Shown here in pieces: positions 10,501-21,765 of a stretch of DNA of 64,000 nt. Source of the stretch: Caenorhabditis remanei (taxonomy: Eukaryota; Nematoda; Chromadorea; Rhabditida; Rhabditidae); NCBI RefSeq assembly GCF_010183535.1, contig NC_071332.1, positions 15,190,001-15,254,000 on the forward strand, in the 5' to 3' direction. Positions within the stretch are counted from its first letter, which is position 1; each line of letters opens with the position of its first letter. The position numbers were made by a program, and so were the translations under genes. The notes under the pieces are model-generated. The model saw nothing but the letters and a program-made list of their open reading frames with translations. It ran no database searches and was not told the DNA's origin.

Positions 10501-13500
10501 TACAATAGTGCAACGCTTCTGGATCCAAGATATGCATTCAGAAACGATATACATCCGACTGCCACGTGGACATCGATCGCGAGAAAACTGGAATCTGAAA
10601 TGGCTGAAGAAATCAGCACTTATCGCAGAATTTGCCGAGATGAGCGTCCTACTGACAACGAGAATCCGTTCAGTTGGTGGGCTCTGCGTCAGGATCGGAT
10701 GCCTTTGCTAGCCGAGAAGGCACGTGGATTCTTGTCGTGCCCAGCAGTCACTATCGATTCGGGATTCTTTTTTGGAGCTGGTGGAAAATTTTCACATATT
10801 TGCAAGGCTTATAGTAAGAATAATAATGTCGATTGGATGAAATACGCAGGATTGGAGCAACAATTCAGAGGGCGTGGAACTGAATTCGAGTACAAAGGCG
10901 AGGGATTCACTAGGCCTATTCTGGCTTTCAGAGAATCTGACGATGAGCCACCATTTAAAAAATCAAAAATGAGGGATATTCCGATATTCAAAAAGCCTCC
11001 AGGAGAGCAGAATACTGTATATGATTATCTGTCCACAAGAGTGAAGTGGAAACCCAGGAACTACAAGCCAAGAGAAGTTTTATCAAATGCTGCACTGAAA
11101 AATGTGTTCGCAGTGAAGGAGAAAAGTCGGGAGACTTCTGAAGAGGATTTGCAACTTAAAGGAGAAGTTAAACCGGAGCCGTTTGATATATTTGGAGGGA
11201 TGTATAATACTGAGGATAGTTGGAATGCAATGGATCCAGATGAAAAAACCGAGGAGATTGATCCATGTTTGTTGCACTTTCCTGATTATAGCGACTCGCC
11301 GTCTACGTCGGAACAGGCAATGGCAAATGTTGGCTACAAGTAAGTTGAGAACGGAAAATCAAATTCTGAAGAAAAACTATTCCAGAAAACAATGCAATCG
11401 ACGCTGTATTCTCTGCAGTCGTCTTCGTAATCATCTCGCTGCCAAGAATGTTACAATCATCGGAGAGAAGCTTCTGATGGGAATAGCCGCTATAAATACC
11501 GGACGAGTTTCCCAAAACCATGCCAAAATGGTTTATTCTCGTCGAAAGAAAACATTTTTCTGTCGAGAACACTACGGGGAGACTGTGAAGGAGTTGATGA
11601 AAATATTGAATTGCAAGCATGTTGATGATATCTCGACGTGCTCAATGGCTCCAATTCAACCGATTTGTGATGTGGTCACCGAGGGGAATGTGGATTTATC
11701 GGATAATAATTTTAGAGCATTCTTCATTCATTTTGTTCAGAAACAGATAATCGTAAGTTTTCCATTTTTAATTCTGGAATAGTAAATATCTGTTTGTTTT
11801 CAGGAAAAACAAGGTCTCCTCTACAAAAATGGACAAACAACGAATGGCATTGAATTAACCGGATTGATGGATATACTTTAGACAATTTTTGACAAATTTT
11901 ACTCTTTTTTGTTTTAATCGGGTCTGAATAAACTGTTGCGTTTATTAGTCGAGCATTTTTCTTACAAATGCGCTCCACCGCAAACGAGAGAGTATCGGCG
12001 AGAGACGCAGAGTTTTTTCTCGAGCCGACTCAGATTTTCAGTTTTTGACATATTTTCGCTATTTTTCAAAAAAAAAATTTGTAAATTGTCATGAAAAATG
12101 CTAGAATATGTCAAAAACTGAAAATCTGAGTCGGCTCGAGAAAAAAATCTCGTTTGCGGTGGAGCGCAGTTGTAAGAAAAATGCTCTGCTAATAAATAAT
12201 TTTCAATGCTTGAAAAAATCTCCGATGAGAAAGCGAGAGACGCAGAGAAACTATAACGCTCTAACGCACTAATTTTTTAATTTTCAAAAAACAATTTCCC
12301 GTTTTCTATATTTTTACCTGTCACAATAACTGCATTTCTTGGATCCGAACCCAAAATCTCCACCATATGCGCGGCGTCTCCGACTCGAAGTGACGCGTGA
12401 CTAGCGAAAATCTGAATTTTATTTTAAAAACTTTCAAAAAATTGTCTCTTACAATACACGGAGTTCTGAACTCTTTCGAGAAGTTTCCATACAACGAATC
12501 GTATATTTTTAGTCTTCCCGATCGAATGAGTTGGTTGTGTGAATACGGTTCTTCTGGTAAATATACAGCATTTTGACGTGATTCTGACATCCATTCAGCA
12601 CTAATACTGGCCATTGATATGGCTGATTTAGCAACAGGGGAGATGAAATAAATGGGCGTGTCCATGGAGATTCCGGGCTAAAAAAAATGAATTCAGTATA
12701 TTTTTCCAGCCCACGGCAGTATTTTTAGGTGTTCAGACGTCACAATCAATGAAAAAACGGTCCCATCAAAGTTGTGTAAAATTAAATTCTCAATCGAATG
12801 AGAAAAAACGTAAATTTAGGTCAGAAATTGACTTTTTAGATACAGAAAAACCGATTTTCAGAAAAATTTGTATAACTTTTTGGCAGAAAACTGTTTCAAG
12901 CGAAAATTGCACATAATGTACTTGAAGAGGCTCTGAAACTGTTAACATTTTCGGAAAAATATATATTGGCTGAAATTGCCGAAAATCTCATTTTTCTGAA
13001 AATCTGTATCAAAAAAGCCAATTTTTGACCAAAATTCACGTTTTTTGGCTCATTCGACGGAGAATTTGATTTTACACAACTCTGATGGATGGGACGTCTG
13101 AAAACCTAAAAATACTGCATTTTCAGTGCAAATAATTAAAGAATTGAATTAATACGTTAAAAAAACGCTTCACATTTCTTGCACTTCTTTTTCGCGGTGT
13201 GGGAGATCGTGCCACGTACCGTTGCAGAAATAACATCAGAAACCGCTTCAACCAGTTCGAAAATCGGTCCGATGGGACACATTGGAAGGATAACTGATCC
13301 ATGATTTTTCAGAACTTCAGTGATTGTTCTTGTTAAACCAACACCCATTGCTTGTACAGTTGTATCAATTAGTCTACTTAATGACGTCACAAGTATATAA
13401 TCAACAGATCTCAACGGAGCGATTTCCATTAATTTGACATCGGTTGCGTTGGGATTCGAGGCGGTCAGATATGCGATATTCTCATTTTCAGTTTTGAATG

Positions 13501-14987
13501 TCCAGTAGGCGGAACCATATGTGTGACCGGAGACGACGGGTGTTATTTTGATACGGAATATGTCCTGGAAACAGATTTTTGAGTTTTATTTTGGAAATTC
13601 ACGGTCTCCCACACAGCGAAAAATAACCGATTATTTTATTTTTTGCGCTGAAAATGCGGTATGTTTAGGTTTTCAGACGTCGCAATGGATAAAAACTAAG
13701 TAGTCCTGTCCATCAGAATTGTGGAAAATTAAATTATCTATCTTATGAGCCAAAAAAACGTGAATTTTGGTCAAAAATTTACTTTTTTGATAGAGAAAAA
13801 CCGATTTTCAGAAAAATGAGTATAACTTTTTGGGCATAAAACATTTTCTGATAAAAATTGCACATAATATACTTAAAGATGCTCTGAAACTGCACAAATT
13901 GTTAGAAAAAGAAATATTGCCTGAAGTGTCTGAAAATCTCATTTTTCTGAAAATCGGTTTTTCTGTATCAAAAAATGCAATTTTTCACCAAAATTTACGT
14001 TTTTTGGCACATAAGATAAATAATTTCATTTTCCACAATTCTGATGGATGGTACCTTTTTTCGTCTATTGCGACGGCTGAAAACCTGAAAATACCGCATT
14101 TTCAGCTCAAATTTAAAAAGTGAAAAAATCGCTGTGTGGGAAAACGTGAAATTTGAGACAAAAAAAAACTAACAATAGTCTGATTAAAACTCAATGTGAT
14201 AACTTTCGTGAGGCATCTGTGCATATCTTCCGTCGTGTAGAACGGCCGCCACTCGGCAGGATTCTGGAATGGCGGATTCGAGAATTTTCTGCAAAAAAGA
14301 TATCAAAATTGAGAATTTTTTGCTCGAAACTCACCCACAAACCTCCTCCTTCTTCCACTTTTTATCTTCAGGCCTTGCCTCGATTCGCTCCATAAATTCC
14401 AGCAGTTCTTCCATTAGAAGTCTGAAAATTTTAATTTTTTGAGAATTTCTGTTTTCATTTCTCAACAACTAACTTTCCATACTGAAACGCGATTTCAGTG
14501 ACATAGATTTTGCCTGAAAATCCGGTATTTTCTGTGTAAAACGGGAGGCCGGTGAACGATTCGTAATTGGATACCAAGATTGCGTCAATTGTTTCCATAT
14601 TTATTGTGTCTGTCTGAAATATTTCAGTTTTCTTTATCAAACTGATTTTCTCACCGAAACATGAAAAATCTCTGGCGGTCCTTCGACATAAAACCGACCT
14701 CCCAACTCTTTCAAATAAGGAATTCCGAATTTTTTGACAATGTGCGCATTTTTAATTCGAGGGCTGCAATTTCAAATAGTTTTTCACACACTTTACGATT
14801 TAGAACAAGTACCATTGATAAACATGTGGCATAAAACTGAAAAAGGGAGTGAAATCGAACGGGGTATCCAAGAGAATCCTGGCGTTCGGCCATTCCAGTA
14901 GAAAACAAGGTTTGTGTGCGTAGACTGAGAAGTTTGTCTGAAATTTGATGTATTTTCTAGTTGGTTTATTACTTTGACATTCAACAT
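7547..14987 (-). CDS. ints-9: Integrator complex subunit 9 (655 aa)
   Basis: Thirteen exons, all in phase: 14973-14987, 14813-14937, 14655-14763, 14474-14613, 14335-14421, 14174-14288, 13220-13564, 12453-12677, 12318-12411, 8460-8590, 8169-8234, 7732-8115 and 7547-7678. The length matches human INTS9 (658 aa). Recognisable stretches include W-R-P-F-Y-T-x-E-D, P-L/I-Y-F-I-S-P-V-A, the F-x-x-x-F-R-x-P-C segment of the beta-CASP domain, and V-I-V-T-D-P-D. The metallo-beta-lactamase motif His residues are absent at the V-S-N-Y position, as expected, because INTS9 is the catalytically dead partner of INTS11. The last two exons hold the C-terminal dimerisation region. The complex cleaves nascent snRNA and other Pol II transcripts in the nucleus. 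The 3.7-kb intron 8591-12317 contains a whole gene on the opposite strand. Introns 8235-8459, 12678-13219 and 13565-14173 carry palindromic elements. Confidence 0.95.
8280..8458. repeat. Perfect 66-bp-arm inverted repeat in an ints-9 intron
   Basis: Arms at 8280-8345 and 8393-8458 are exact complements, separated by a 47-bp loop. The inner parts are very GC-rich. In the sense of INTS9, the right arm starts within the 5' splice site: its outer end TATTATG is the donor sequence G-TATTATG that follows exon 8460-8590. The inverted repeat therefore fills most of this 225-bp intron and provides its donor. Confidence 0.9.
8904..8931 (+). repeat. CT microsatellite
   Basis: A run of about 11 CT dinucleotides lies a few hundred bases upstream of the nested hAT-derived gene, in its probable promoter region. 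A polypyrimidine-rich stretch continues towards the start codon. Confidence 0.8.
9177..11881 (+). CDS. hAT-transposase-derived protein with C-terminal C2CH (LIN-15-like) finger, nested in ints-9
   Basis: Five exons: 9177-9547, 9781-10056, 10101-11339, 11386-11752 and 11804-11881, 776 aa in total. Phase is kept throughout, although the exon 2 acceptor is an unusual TTTTTTGAG. Residues about 400-445 contain the hAT C-terminal dimerisation signature (P-F-S-W-W-A-L then P-L-L-A-x-x-A-x-x-x-L-x-x-P-A). Residues 632-700 contain a C-x2-C ... C-x2-H pattern (C636, C639, then F-F-C-R-E-H) like the zinc-binding domain of nematode LIN-15/THAP-type proteins. There is no BED finger and I see no terminal repeats tight against the gene. 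With five spliced exons and no obvious disruption, a domesticated gene is likelier than a live transposon. It probably binds DNA in the nucleus. It lies wholly inside an INTS9 intron on the opposite strand. Confidence 0.8.
9562..9737. mobile_element. Short GGCCCGG-type element in intron 1 of the hAT-derived gene
   Basis: It begins near CTTGTCAAGGCCCGGC and ends near GGCCTTGACCAG, with the same AT-rich filler as the element at 7070-7359. It is a degraded or shorter family member and occupies most of the intron. Confidence 0.6.
11942..12195. repeat. Long palindromic element downstream of the hAT-derived gene
   Basis: 11942-11987 pairs with about 12150-12195 (shared core GCGCTCCACCGCAAACGAG and its near-complement). 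12013-12053 pairs with 12103-12148 (core CTCGAGCCGACTCAGATTTT). A short segment on the left arm has no partner. It begins 60 bp after the stop codon of the nested gene, inside the same INTS9 intron. Confidence 0.8.
12717..13118. repeat. Palindromic element, copy 1, in an ints-9 intron
   Basis: Its outer ends are GCAGTATTTTTAGGT and the complement ACCTAAAAATACTGC. Inner arms share TTTTTCTGAAAATC/GATTTTCAGAAAAA-type sequence and a TTACACAA segment. It fills most of the intron between exons 12453-12677 and 13220-13564 and is homologous to the element at 13648-14106. Confidence 0.8.
13648..14106. repeat. Palindromic element, copy 2, in the next ints-9 intron
   Basis: The ends are GCTGAAAATGCGGTAT and ATACCGCATTTTCAGC, exact complements. 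Internal arms (ATTGTGGAAAATTAAATT and its partner) match those of copy 1. Two neighbouring introns of one gene therefore hold the same palindromic family. Confidence 0.85.
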
Positions 14988-15237
14988 ACTATATTCATTG
15001 TTTTTGTGTGTCTCTTAGCTGTTCATTTGCATTAAATTTGATAGAAATTTGCTGGAAAATTTCAGTTAAAATTTTCATTCGAAAAAAAAATCCGATATCA
15101 CGTCAAGGGGTGCCTTGGCGCACAACCTGATTTTTTCCTTGCGCATTTCTCGTTTTTCTTTTCGAAAGTGAAGATTAGTGCTTTTCAACTGCTTTTCATT
15201 AGTTTTTCATCAATTTCTGACGAAATTCGGTTGAAAA
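14988..15237. promoter_or_regulatory. Bidirectional intergenic promoter of ints-9 and SART1
   Basis: Only 250 bp separate the two start codons, which point away from each other. Both promoters and any 5' leaders must therefore fit here. I see no clear TATA box. This is inference from layout. Confidence 0.5.
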
Positions 15238-18200
15238 ATGTCTTCAAAGTACGCTAAAAAGCGAAAGCAACTCGATGATGACACGTCAGAAGCCGGGAGA
15301 AGTCGGCGGGACTCGAACTCACCTCCAAGATCGAAAAGGTAAGTTTTCAGCCGTTTTCTCTTTTGAAATGCTTTATTTTTTGCAGATCTGCAAAGCAAAA
15401 AGATTCAGAGGATAATGGAGAACCGTAAGTTATCTTTTATTTCATTTGGAGCATTGATTTTCTATAGTTTTATTGAAAGAAGAGGATTTTCTTGTCAAAA
15501 TAACTTGAAAACAACTATTCTGATTTTACAGAGCTGAATCGATGTCAATCGAAGAGACCAACAAATTGCGTGCTTCACTTGGATTGGCTCCACTCGAAGC
15601 TAATGACAACAAAGAACGTGACGCCAACGATGGGACGAACGAAAAAATCTATAATGAAGACGGATTCGAGTTCAGACATCGAAAAGCTGACAATATGGCT
15701 GAGAAGAAGAAGGAAAAAGAGATTAAGGAGAAGCTAGAGATTGCCAAACAGAAGAGAGACGTTTATTCGAAAGTTTTGAAAGCAAAGAAGCTCGCAGATT
15801 CTGATGACGAGGACAGTGCCGCCGGGTTCGTTGAGAGAATGCGTAGAAAAGATGAGGAAGCGAAGAAAGCTGCGGAAAGAGCTGCTGCTTTTGATCAACT
15901 TGATGAGGAGCTCGGAGTCAGTTCTACAATCGAGAAAGCTAAAAAACAAAAAAGACCGAAGACAAAAGCGCCTTCTGACACTGCTGGAATGGTTATTGGA
16001 CATGGAAGAGAGGCTTTTGTTGATGGAGATCAAATTTTGGTTCTTCAAGATAAAGGAATTCTCGACGATGGAGATGAGGTTTTGGTGAATCCAAATCTCA
16101 TGGATGATGAGCGACACGTCAGAAATGTTGAGCTGAGAAAACGGAAAGATCCACACAGGAACTTTGATGAAGACGTCGATGAAATGGGAAATCTCAAGAA
16201 TTTCGGTGTCCTCGCGAAGTACGATGAGACTTTGGAGGGAGAGCAGAAGAAACAGTTCAGACTTGATGAGCACGGAGGTGTTGATATTGAGGAGGAGAAA
16301 CGGTACGGTTTTTATCAATATTAAATATTTTTGAAAATTATTCTTCAAATTTCAGAGAGATGGAGGCGTTCCGACGAATGAAGATGGCTGGTAAGCGTCT
16401 GGAGAGTTTAGAAACGAAAAAATACGAACTGGCATCTGAATTCTACACACAAGACGAAATGACACAATTCCGTAAAGTGAAGAAAGGAAAGAAGGAGAAG
16501 AATATCAGAAAACGGAAAGTTCTGAAAGCATCTGATTTGGTTCCAGTGGAGAAGGCTGGTGCTGGAAGAAGCGATTTCGGTAGACGTCGGAGGGATTCTG
16601 ATGAAGAAATGGATGATGGTGAGAAGACGAAAAAGGAAGTAGAAGAAGACGGTGAGATTGATGACGCTCCAGAATCTTCTAAAGTAGATGCTGAGGATGG
16701 AAAATGGAAGAAAGCGATGCGTGGAAACGGAGTGGATCTTCAACGTCTCCAGAAGCTTCGTGCTAAACAGATGGAGGATGAAGACGAGAATAGTGATGAT
16801 GACCTGGCATTCACTGGAGGTGTCGATTTGACTGGTGTCGTGATTGACGACGATGCTGAAGATGAGCTCCATTCGATTCTGGCAAAAACTCGAAAAGTTA
16901 AACAAATCGATGGGAAACAGATGGAGGAAGATGTTGGAAAACGAGTGCAGGATATGCTGTCAACTCATGGAGTGAAAATGGAGTATGATGAGGAGGAAGA
17001 AGACGTGAAACCACTAAAAGATGGTCAAATATACATTGATTCTACCACAGAGTACTGTCGGCATGTCGGAGAAATCACAACTCTTGGTCTTGGAGGAAAC
17101 CGAAATGTTGATGTGTCAGAAGTGAAGAAAGTGAAGCAAGAGGAGGAAGAAGAAGAGAGTGAAGGGTTCGAACAGTGGAAACGAGCCAAAGTGGATAAAG
17201 ATTTAAAGGAGAAAGAGAAGAGAAAGTTGGCGGATCAAGGGGGATGGCTGGCAGCTGGAAAACCAATGGCAAGTAACATCAGAATTGATAGTGACGATGA
17301 GGACGCGTTGGAGGAGGCGAAGAAGAGAAAATGGTCGGATGATGAAGAAGAGGAGGAGGACGATGATGATGAGGAGAAGGACGATTATGCTCCAGCACTC
17401 GGAAAAGAGGTTGATGTATCGAAGGGAGTTGGTCGGATGTTGAAGTTGGCTGGACAGAAGGGATATCTCCATAATCCGAATGCCAAGTCTGTTAATGGTC
17501 CTTCATTGGATCATTTGAAGAACAAGGCATCACATCGTGTCGATGGATCCAGATTGTAAGTTTTTAGCGCTACAGATTTGATATAACATCCTTGTAATAA
17601 TCATACTTCCTTGGCGGGCCTTGAGATATCTCGCTTCAAAATAACATTTAGGAGTCGTTCAACCTGTCAAATTGTAGATCTCGGTGAGCCCTACACGATT
17701 ATATTTTCATTTACACTATGAGTTCAGTGAGAGCCGCTGTAAAATCTATTTAGTGGGCGACTCCTAAATGTTATTTTGAAGCGAGTTATCTCAAGGCCTG
17801 GATCCGGCCCGGTTACAACTATGAATATAATAATTCTAATCTTTCTTTTTCCAGTGACCCCGACGATCGCAACGCCAAAAAAGCCGACCGACTCAACGCT
17901 CAAAACCGTGGACCGACCGTGCCATTTGCCGAGAAAACCGACTACAAACCAGATGTCAATATCAGTTATGTCGACAGAAAAGGACGTGATATGGATGCGA
18001 AGGACGCTTACAGAGAGCTCTCTTACAAGTTAGTTATTCAGAATTTAGCTTCAAATTTATATAATTTTTTTCTAGATTCCACGGTCGCAATCCTGGTAAG
18101 AAGCAACTGGAGAAGCGTGCCAATCGTAAGGACAAAGAGGAGAGAATGTTGAAGACAAACAGCTACGATACTCCACTCGGAACGCTCAGCAAGCAGCTCA

Positions 18201-18323
18201 AGAAGCAGAAACAACTGTCGACACCGTATCTTGTGCTCAGTGGATCCAGTGATCAGTAAGTTTCAGATTATGTCTAGCTGAAATATATAAATTGTTTTCA
18301 GTTCGAGTCTGAAGAAGGAATGA
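15238..18323 (+). CDS. SART1: SART1/Snu66, U4/U6.U5 tri-snRNP-associated protein (828 aa)
   Basis: Seven exons: 15238-15338, 15386-15424, 15532-16302, 16356-17555, 17855-18028, 18076-18255 and 18302-18323. The N-terminus is basic and Ser/Arg-containing. The family motif N-K-L-R-A-S-L-G-L-A-P-L occurs near residue 55. The middle is charged and coiled-coil-like with long acidic runs. The C-terminus carries the conserved block D-Y-K-P-D-V, A-Y-R-E-L-S-Y-K-F-H-G, D-T-P-L-G-T and T-P-Y-L-V-L-S-G. SART1 recruits the tri-snRNP to the assembling spliceosome in the nucleus; its length is close to the human protein (800 aa). Its start lies 250 bp from the divergently transcribed INTS9 start, so a shared promoter is plausible. 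Confidence 0.95.
17619..17798. repeat. Inverted repeat in SART1 intron 4
   Basis: Arms about 17619-17660 and 17756-17798 share CTTGAGATA...CGCTTCAAAATAAC and AACATTTAGGAGTCG with their complements. The right flank continues into GGCCCGGTTACAACTATG, which resembles the end of the GGCCCGG-type elements. Confidence 0.75.
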
Positions 18324-18408
18324 TTCAATCGACTTCCCGTAATTATTTCATGTGTAAACTTTTTCTAAATATTTGTTTTTAAATTCAGTAAATTCTAAAT
18401 TATTTCAT

Positions 18409-19674
18409 TCAATTCTCATTCACAATAGATCGACGAGCATCGGAAGTGGCTGTAAGCCTTTGCTTTCCTATCAGCGCATTCCGAATTTCAGAGTTTAAGA
18501 TGAAGATGGCCAATGTGTTGATAACGGGATCCCAGGCGAATAAAAGAGGAAGAAAATCTGTGAGAAGGCCCTCAGATAAACCAGCGATTGGGCCGAGAAC
18601 GGAGTAGTAGAAGGGAACTTGGATGAAGATAAGAGGACAGAAGAACAGAAAATTACAAAAACTTTAAATTTGAGAATTCATATGTCTCACCTGTGTCAGC
18701 AAAACTCGATTCATTTTCTTCTGAAGAGCCAACAAATTATTGCTGGTATTCTTCGATTCGCGAACTTTCATATTGATTTTTACAGTGCAAAAAATCATAA
18801 TGAACACGGATAAAAGGAGGCTGGCAAGGTATCCGAATCCAGATATAATAGACACGATTTGATTTATTCTTTCTTTGGTCGTCGTGATTTGTTTCTTAAA
18901 AAATTTAAAAAATAGTAAAATTAAAGAGTGGAAAAGACAGCTTACAGTATACGAAAGAAGGAGAAATGCGACATCAATACCAGTGAATTTTCTGGCAGTT
19001 TCAGAAAGAGATGATATATCGATGGCAGTTGGGATAGAGGCATAGCATAAGCATACCGAAGTCAACACTTGGAATATCAAATTGACGAAAATTATAGTAA
19101 AGATATCACTGCATTTTACACTATCTTTTCTGGAAGTTTTTCAATTGACTAACAGAGATATCGAGCTTATTAACAAGATTACCTACAAACCTGAGCATAT
19201 CTGATATAATATGACCATGGAGCTAGAAATATTTGTTGAGTTAACAAGACTAAAGCGGCGGAAAGAAATAATAGACTGCATAGGAAATTGAATTGCCACC
19301 CGGTGTTCACTATCATAAGACCGGAGAAGGTGGGTTTGATGGCGATCGATGTGAAGACCTGCAGGGGAAAAGTTGCGAAACGTCATCTTTTTGGTTTCAA
19401 AACGTACCGGCGCTGTCATTATATAACTTGTACTGAACAAAATCTCGAACAATTTCGATAGACTCAACACTTTTTTGAACACTTTCGACGCCGATGCAAT
19501 CCGTTTGGTAACCACAAAAACCAGCAGAAAGTTTAAGACAATACTCAAAACTCCGGCAATCAAATCGTTATAGAAATGATATTTGGCAATGATTGGAGCG
19601 ATTTCAGATGGTGGACCGATTTGATCGGAATTGCTCCCGTTTTCAGGGGGAGCTGAAGTTGCCATTGTTGTCAT
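18409..19674 (-). CDS. Seven-TM chemoreceptor-like GPCR (nematode serpentine superfamily), possibly broken
   Basis: Exons 19408-19674, 19183-19358, 18946-19129 and 18691-18894 join in phase. Together they encode about five hydrophobic helices, then a basic loop. A fifth exon (about 18645 down to 18409) supplies two more helices (F-F-C-P-L-I-F-I-Q-V-P-F and L-L-F-A-W-D-P-V-I-N) and an I-R tail typical of Str/Srd-like receptors. The last junction is not clean: after donor GTGAG at 18690 the only nearby AG gives a roughly 29-base intron and the wrong phase. Either a non-canonical acceptor is used or the gene is a young pseudogene. Start choice is M-T-T-M at 19674 or M-A-T at 19665. Receptor class is not certain. 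Confidence 0.6.
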
Positions 19675-19861
19675 GGGGAGAGAGAGGGGGACATGGGGTT
19701 TGAGGGGGACATGGGGTTTTTGATTTGTGTCATGGGGGGAGGGAATCAAGTTAAAATATGATTTCATTAGGAAGAGAATTTTGAGTGGGTTTTGTTCTTT
19801 CTCGTGATGTATACAGAATGAATAAAAACTTGGACAAGAGAAGTTCAATACGAGGCGAAAT

Positions 19862-20081
19862 TAACCTTTCTACAAATTGAACCCCAAATACTTTCGACCC
19901 TGCCGATTCCAAAACTGCAAGAATAATCAGCCAAATGCTCACCTGGATCGAGTTATGCTTTTCAATAGGAAAAGTTTGACGGCTCATAACTCGATCCACG
20001 CGAGCATTTAGCTGATTTTTCTTGCAGTTTTGGAATCAGCAGGGTCGAAAGTATCTGGCGTTCAATTTGTAGAAAAAGTTC
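19862..20081. repeat. Palindromic element upstream of the GPCR gene
   Basis: The left arm (CTACAAATTGAAC, CTTTCGACCCTGC, CCAAAACTGCAAG, GCTCACCTGGATCGAG-TTATG) is mirrored with minor changes in the right arm (CATAACTCGATCC ... CTTGCAGTTTTGG ... GCAGGGTCGAAAG ... GTTCAATTTGTAG). Arms are about 95 bp with a short AT-rich loop. Confidence 0.8.
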
Positions 20082-20781
20082 ACCTTGCCTCGGCATGAAC
20101 ATCCCTTGTGAGACTATTAGAAGACGTGTATGAGGGGTAAAAAGTTTCAGACCATTTGGAGTCACCACCTGATTTGTACCTTTTTGAGCAACCTACCATT
20201 AAACCTAGTTTTAACCTTCATAGTGTTAAAAATGTGGAAAATTCATTATTTGAGACGATGTTTCTAAGATTTTAATTTGAAAACTTCTTTGTAAAACACA
20301 AACCTAGACAGATATGACTCACTTCCAGGTATTACTATTTAAGATTCCTCTATTCAAGATGCTCGTTTTTTCTCAGACTGTATCTTTTTTCCAGAAGTTT
20401 GTGCAAAAAAGTGGTCAACTACAAAAATGAAGCTCTTTTTGTGTTCTTTGTAATTGAATAAAAACTAAAACGGTATCATCAAAACTGACTTTATAACATT
20501 GCTTTATAAAGTTCAAATTGAGAAAACTTACGAGGAATCCAAAACTGCTCGAAATTCATAGCTACACAACTGCCAGTCAGATGTTTTTTTTGTTCTGTAA
20601 ATCAAAACTTGTTGAGTTTAGCAAGTTAATCTGATTTAACCTCATGCTAACTTTGTGCCCACGAATTGAACTTTGTTAGATCTAGACTCCTTTTTTGCTA
20701 AAAGGAATGACAATAGATTAGAGATCGGGCAAAGAATATTTATTCGCAACAAGATTAAATTTCGTCACGAAAAGTGGTGAA
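20082..20781. other. Intergenic, no gene seen
   Basis: AT-rich. A short stretch near 20380-20440 (TGCAAAAAAGTGGTCAACTA, CAAAAATGAAGCTC) weakly resembles the palindromic family at 23786-24117 and 28713-29164, so it may be an old fragment of it. Confidence 0.4.
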
Positions 20782-21510
20782 TCACTCCATATCAATGATC
20801 GGTGTAATTCTGAAGTAAACATCTTCAATGGTGAGCTCTTCTTCCTTGTTGAAGTTATTCTTGACACGACCCTCAAACTCTTCGTGGCCAGCGTCGTCCT
20901 GGAAACTCGGATAGATTTGAAGATATGAAAAAAGGAATCTTACCATGTTAGTCTCAACTCTAGTTCTCTCATCAGTAATCACTGTCAACCACATCTTCGC
21001 TGCAATTCCTCCTTCATAGCATGGAAACACATTATGCCCATTTCCATCCTTCAAATTGACCTCCATAGTAGTCTCATCCACCGCAAAAAAACCTTCTGAA
21101 GACCCTGGAGGCCCAATTGGCCCAGTCCATTCTAAATCGATATAAAACCCGTTCGCGGTATTCTCCGGATTCAGGATTGAACCCAACGGAATTGTCAAGA
21201 TTTCCGAATCGGTGTCATGGACGTAATCTTCCGAGTCCACACTTGCGTCTGAATATTTCAAGGGTTATAATTTAAATCTAGTTTTAATTTTTCACTTACA
21301 GACGGGACAGCCTTCATTGAATTCGTAAAAAGTGGCCAATCGAACAGAAGTCCATTGGAAATCTCTTGATGCGTGGATTTTGATCTCAATTGTTTCATCT
21401 TGAAACTCGTAGTCAATCTTGACTCTCCCTTTGTATGTTCCGTTTGGAAGGTCTGGATCGAGTTGAAGAAGAATTTTAGTTGGGCGGCATGTCCATAGAT
21501 ATTCAGACAT
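20782..21510 (-). CDS. Small protein resembling the N-terminal beta domain of M1 aminopeptidases (210 aa)
   Basis: Three exons: 21300-21510, 20944-21248 and 20782-20898. Early residues follow the M1 N-terminal pattern: a beta strand, then G-T-Y-K-G-R-V-K-I-D-Y, then alternating hydrophobics. The C-terminus ends in E-L-T-I-E-D-V-Y-F-R-I, matching the ends of the paralogs at 26408-27329 and 34685-35461 (K-V-K-I-S-(D/E)-L-Y-F). No H-E-x-x-H zinc motif and no catalytic domain follow, so peptidase activity is not expected. There is no signal peptide, so it is probably intracellular. It is the most diverged of three local relatives. Confidence 0.65.
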
Positions 21511-21765
21511 TTTCTATCAGATTGATAGAAATAAGAAATGCAAGAGAACGGTTAGAAATGGTCGAATTCGGAAGGTGCAAAAACTGGTTTTGTAGGGGGG
21601 CGTTGGAACGATTCACGAGGAGAGAAATGAAAGAGAGATATATGAAAAATGAATTGGAATACATTTCTGAACAGAGGTCAACTTTTGGTCACTATTGCAT
21701 CAGCCCACTTGGTGCAGATGGCCGAAGTAACAACAATTGTGAAAACGACGAGAATTAGGAAAGCT

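Noticed and set aside
15734..17272. Several minus-strand open frames opposite SART1
   Set aside because: They are antisense shadows of acidic/Lys-rich SART1 coding sequence.
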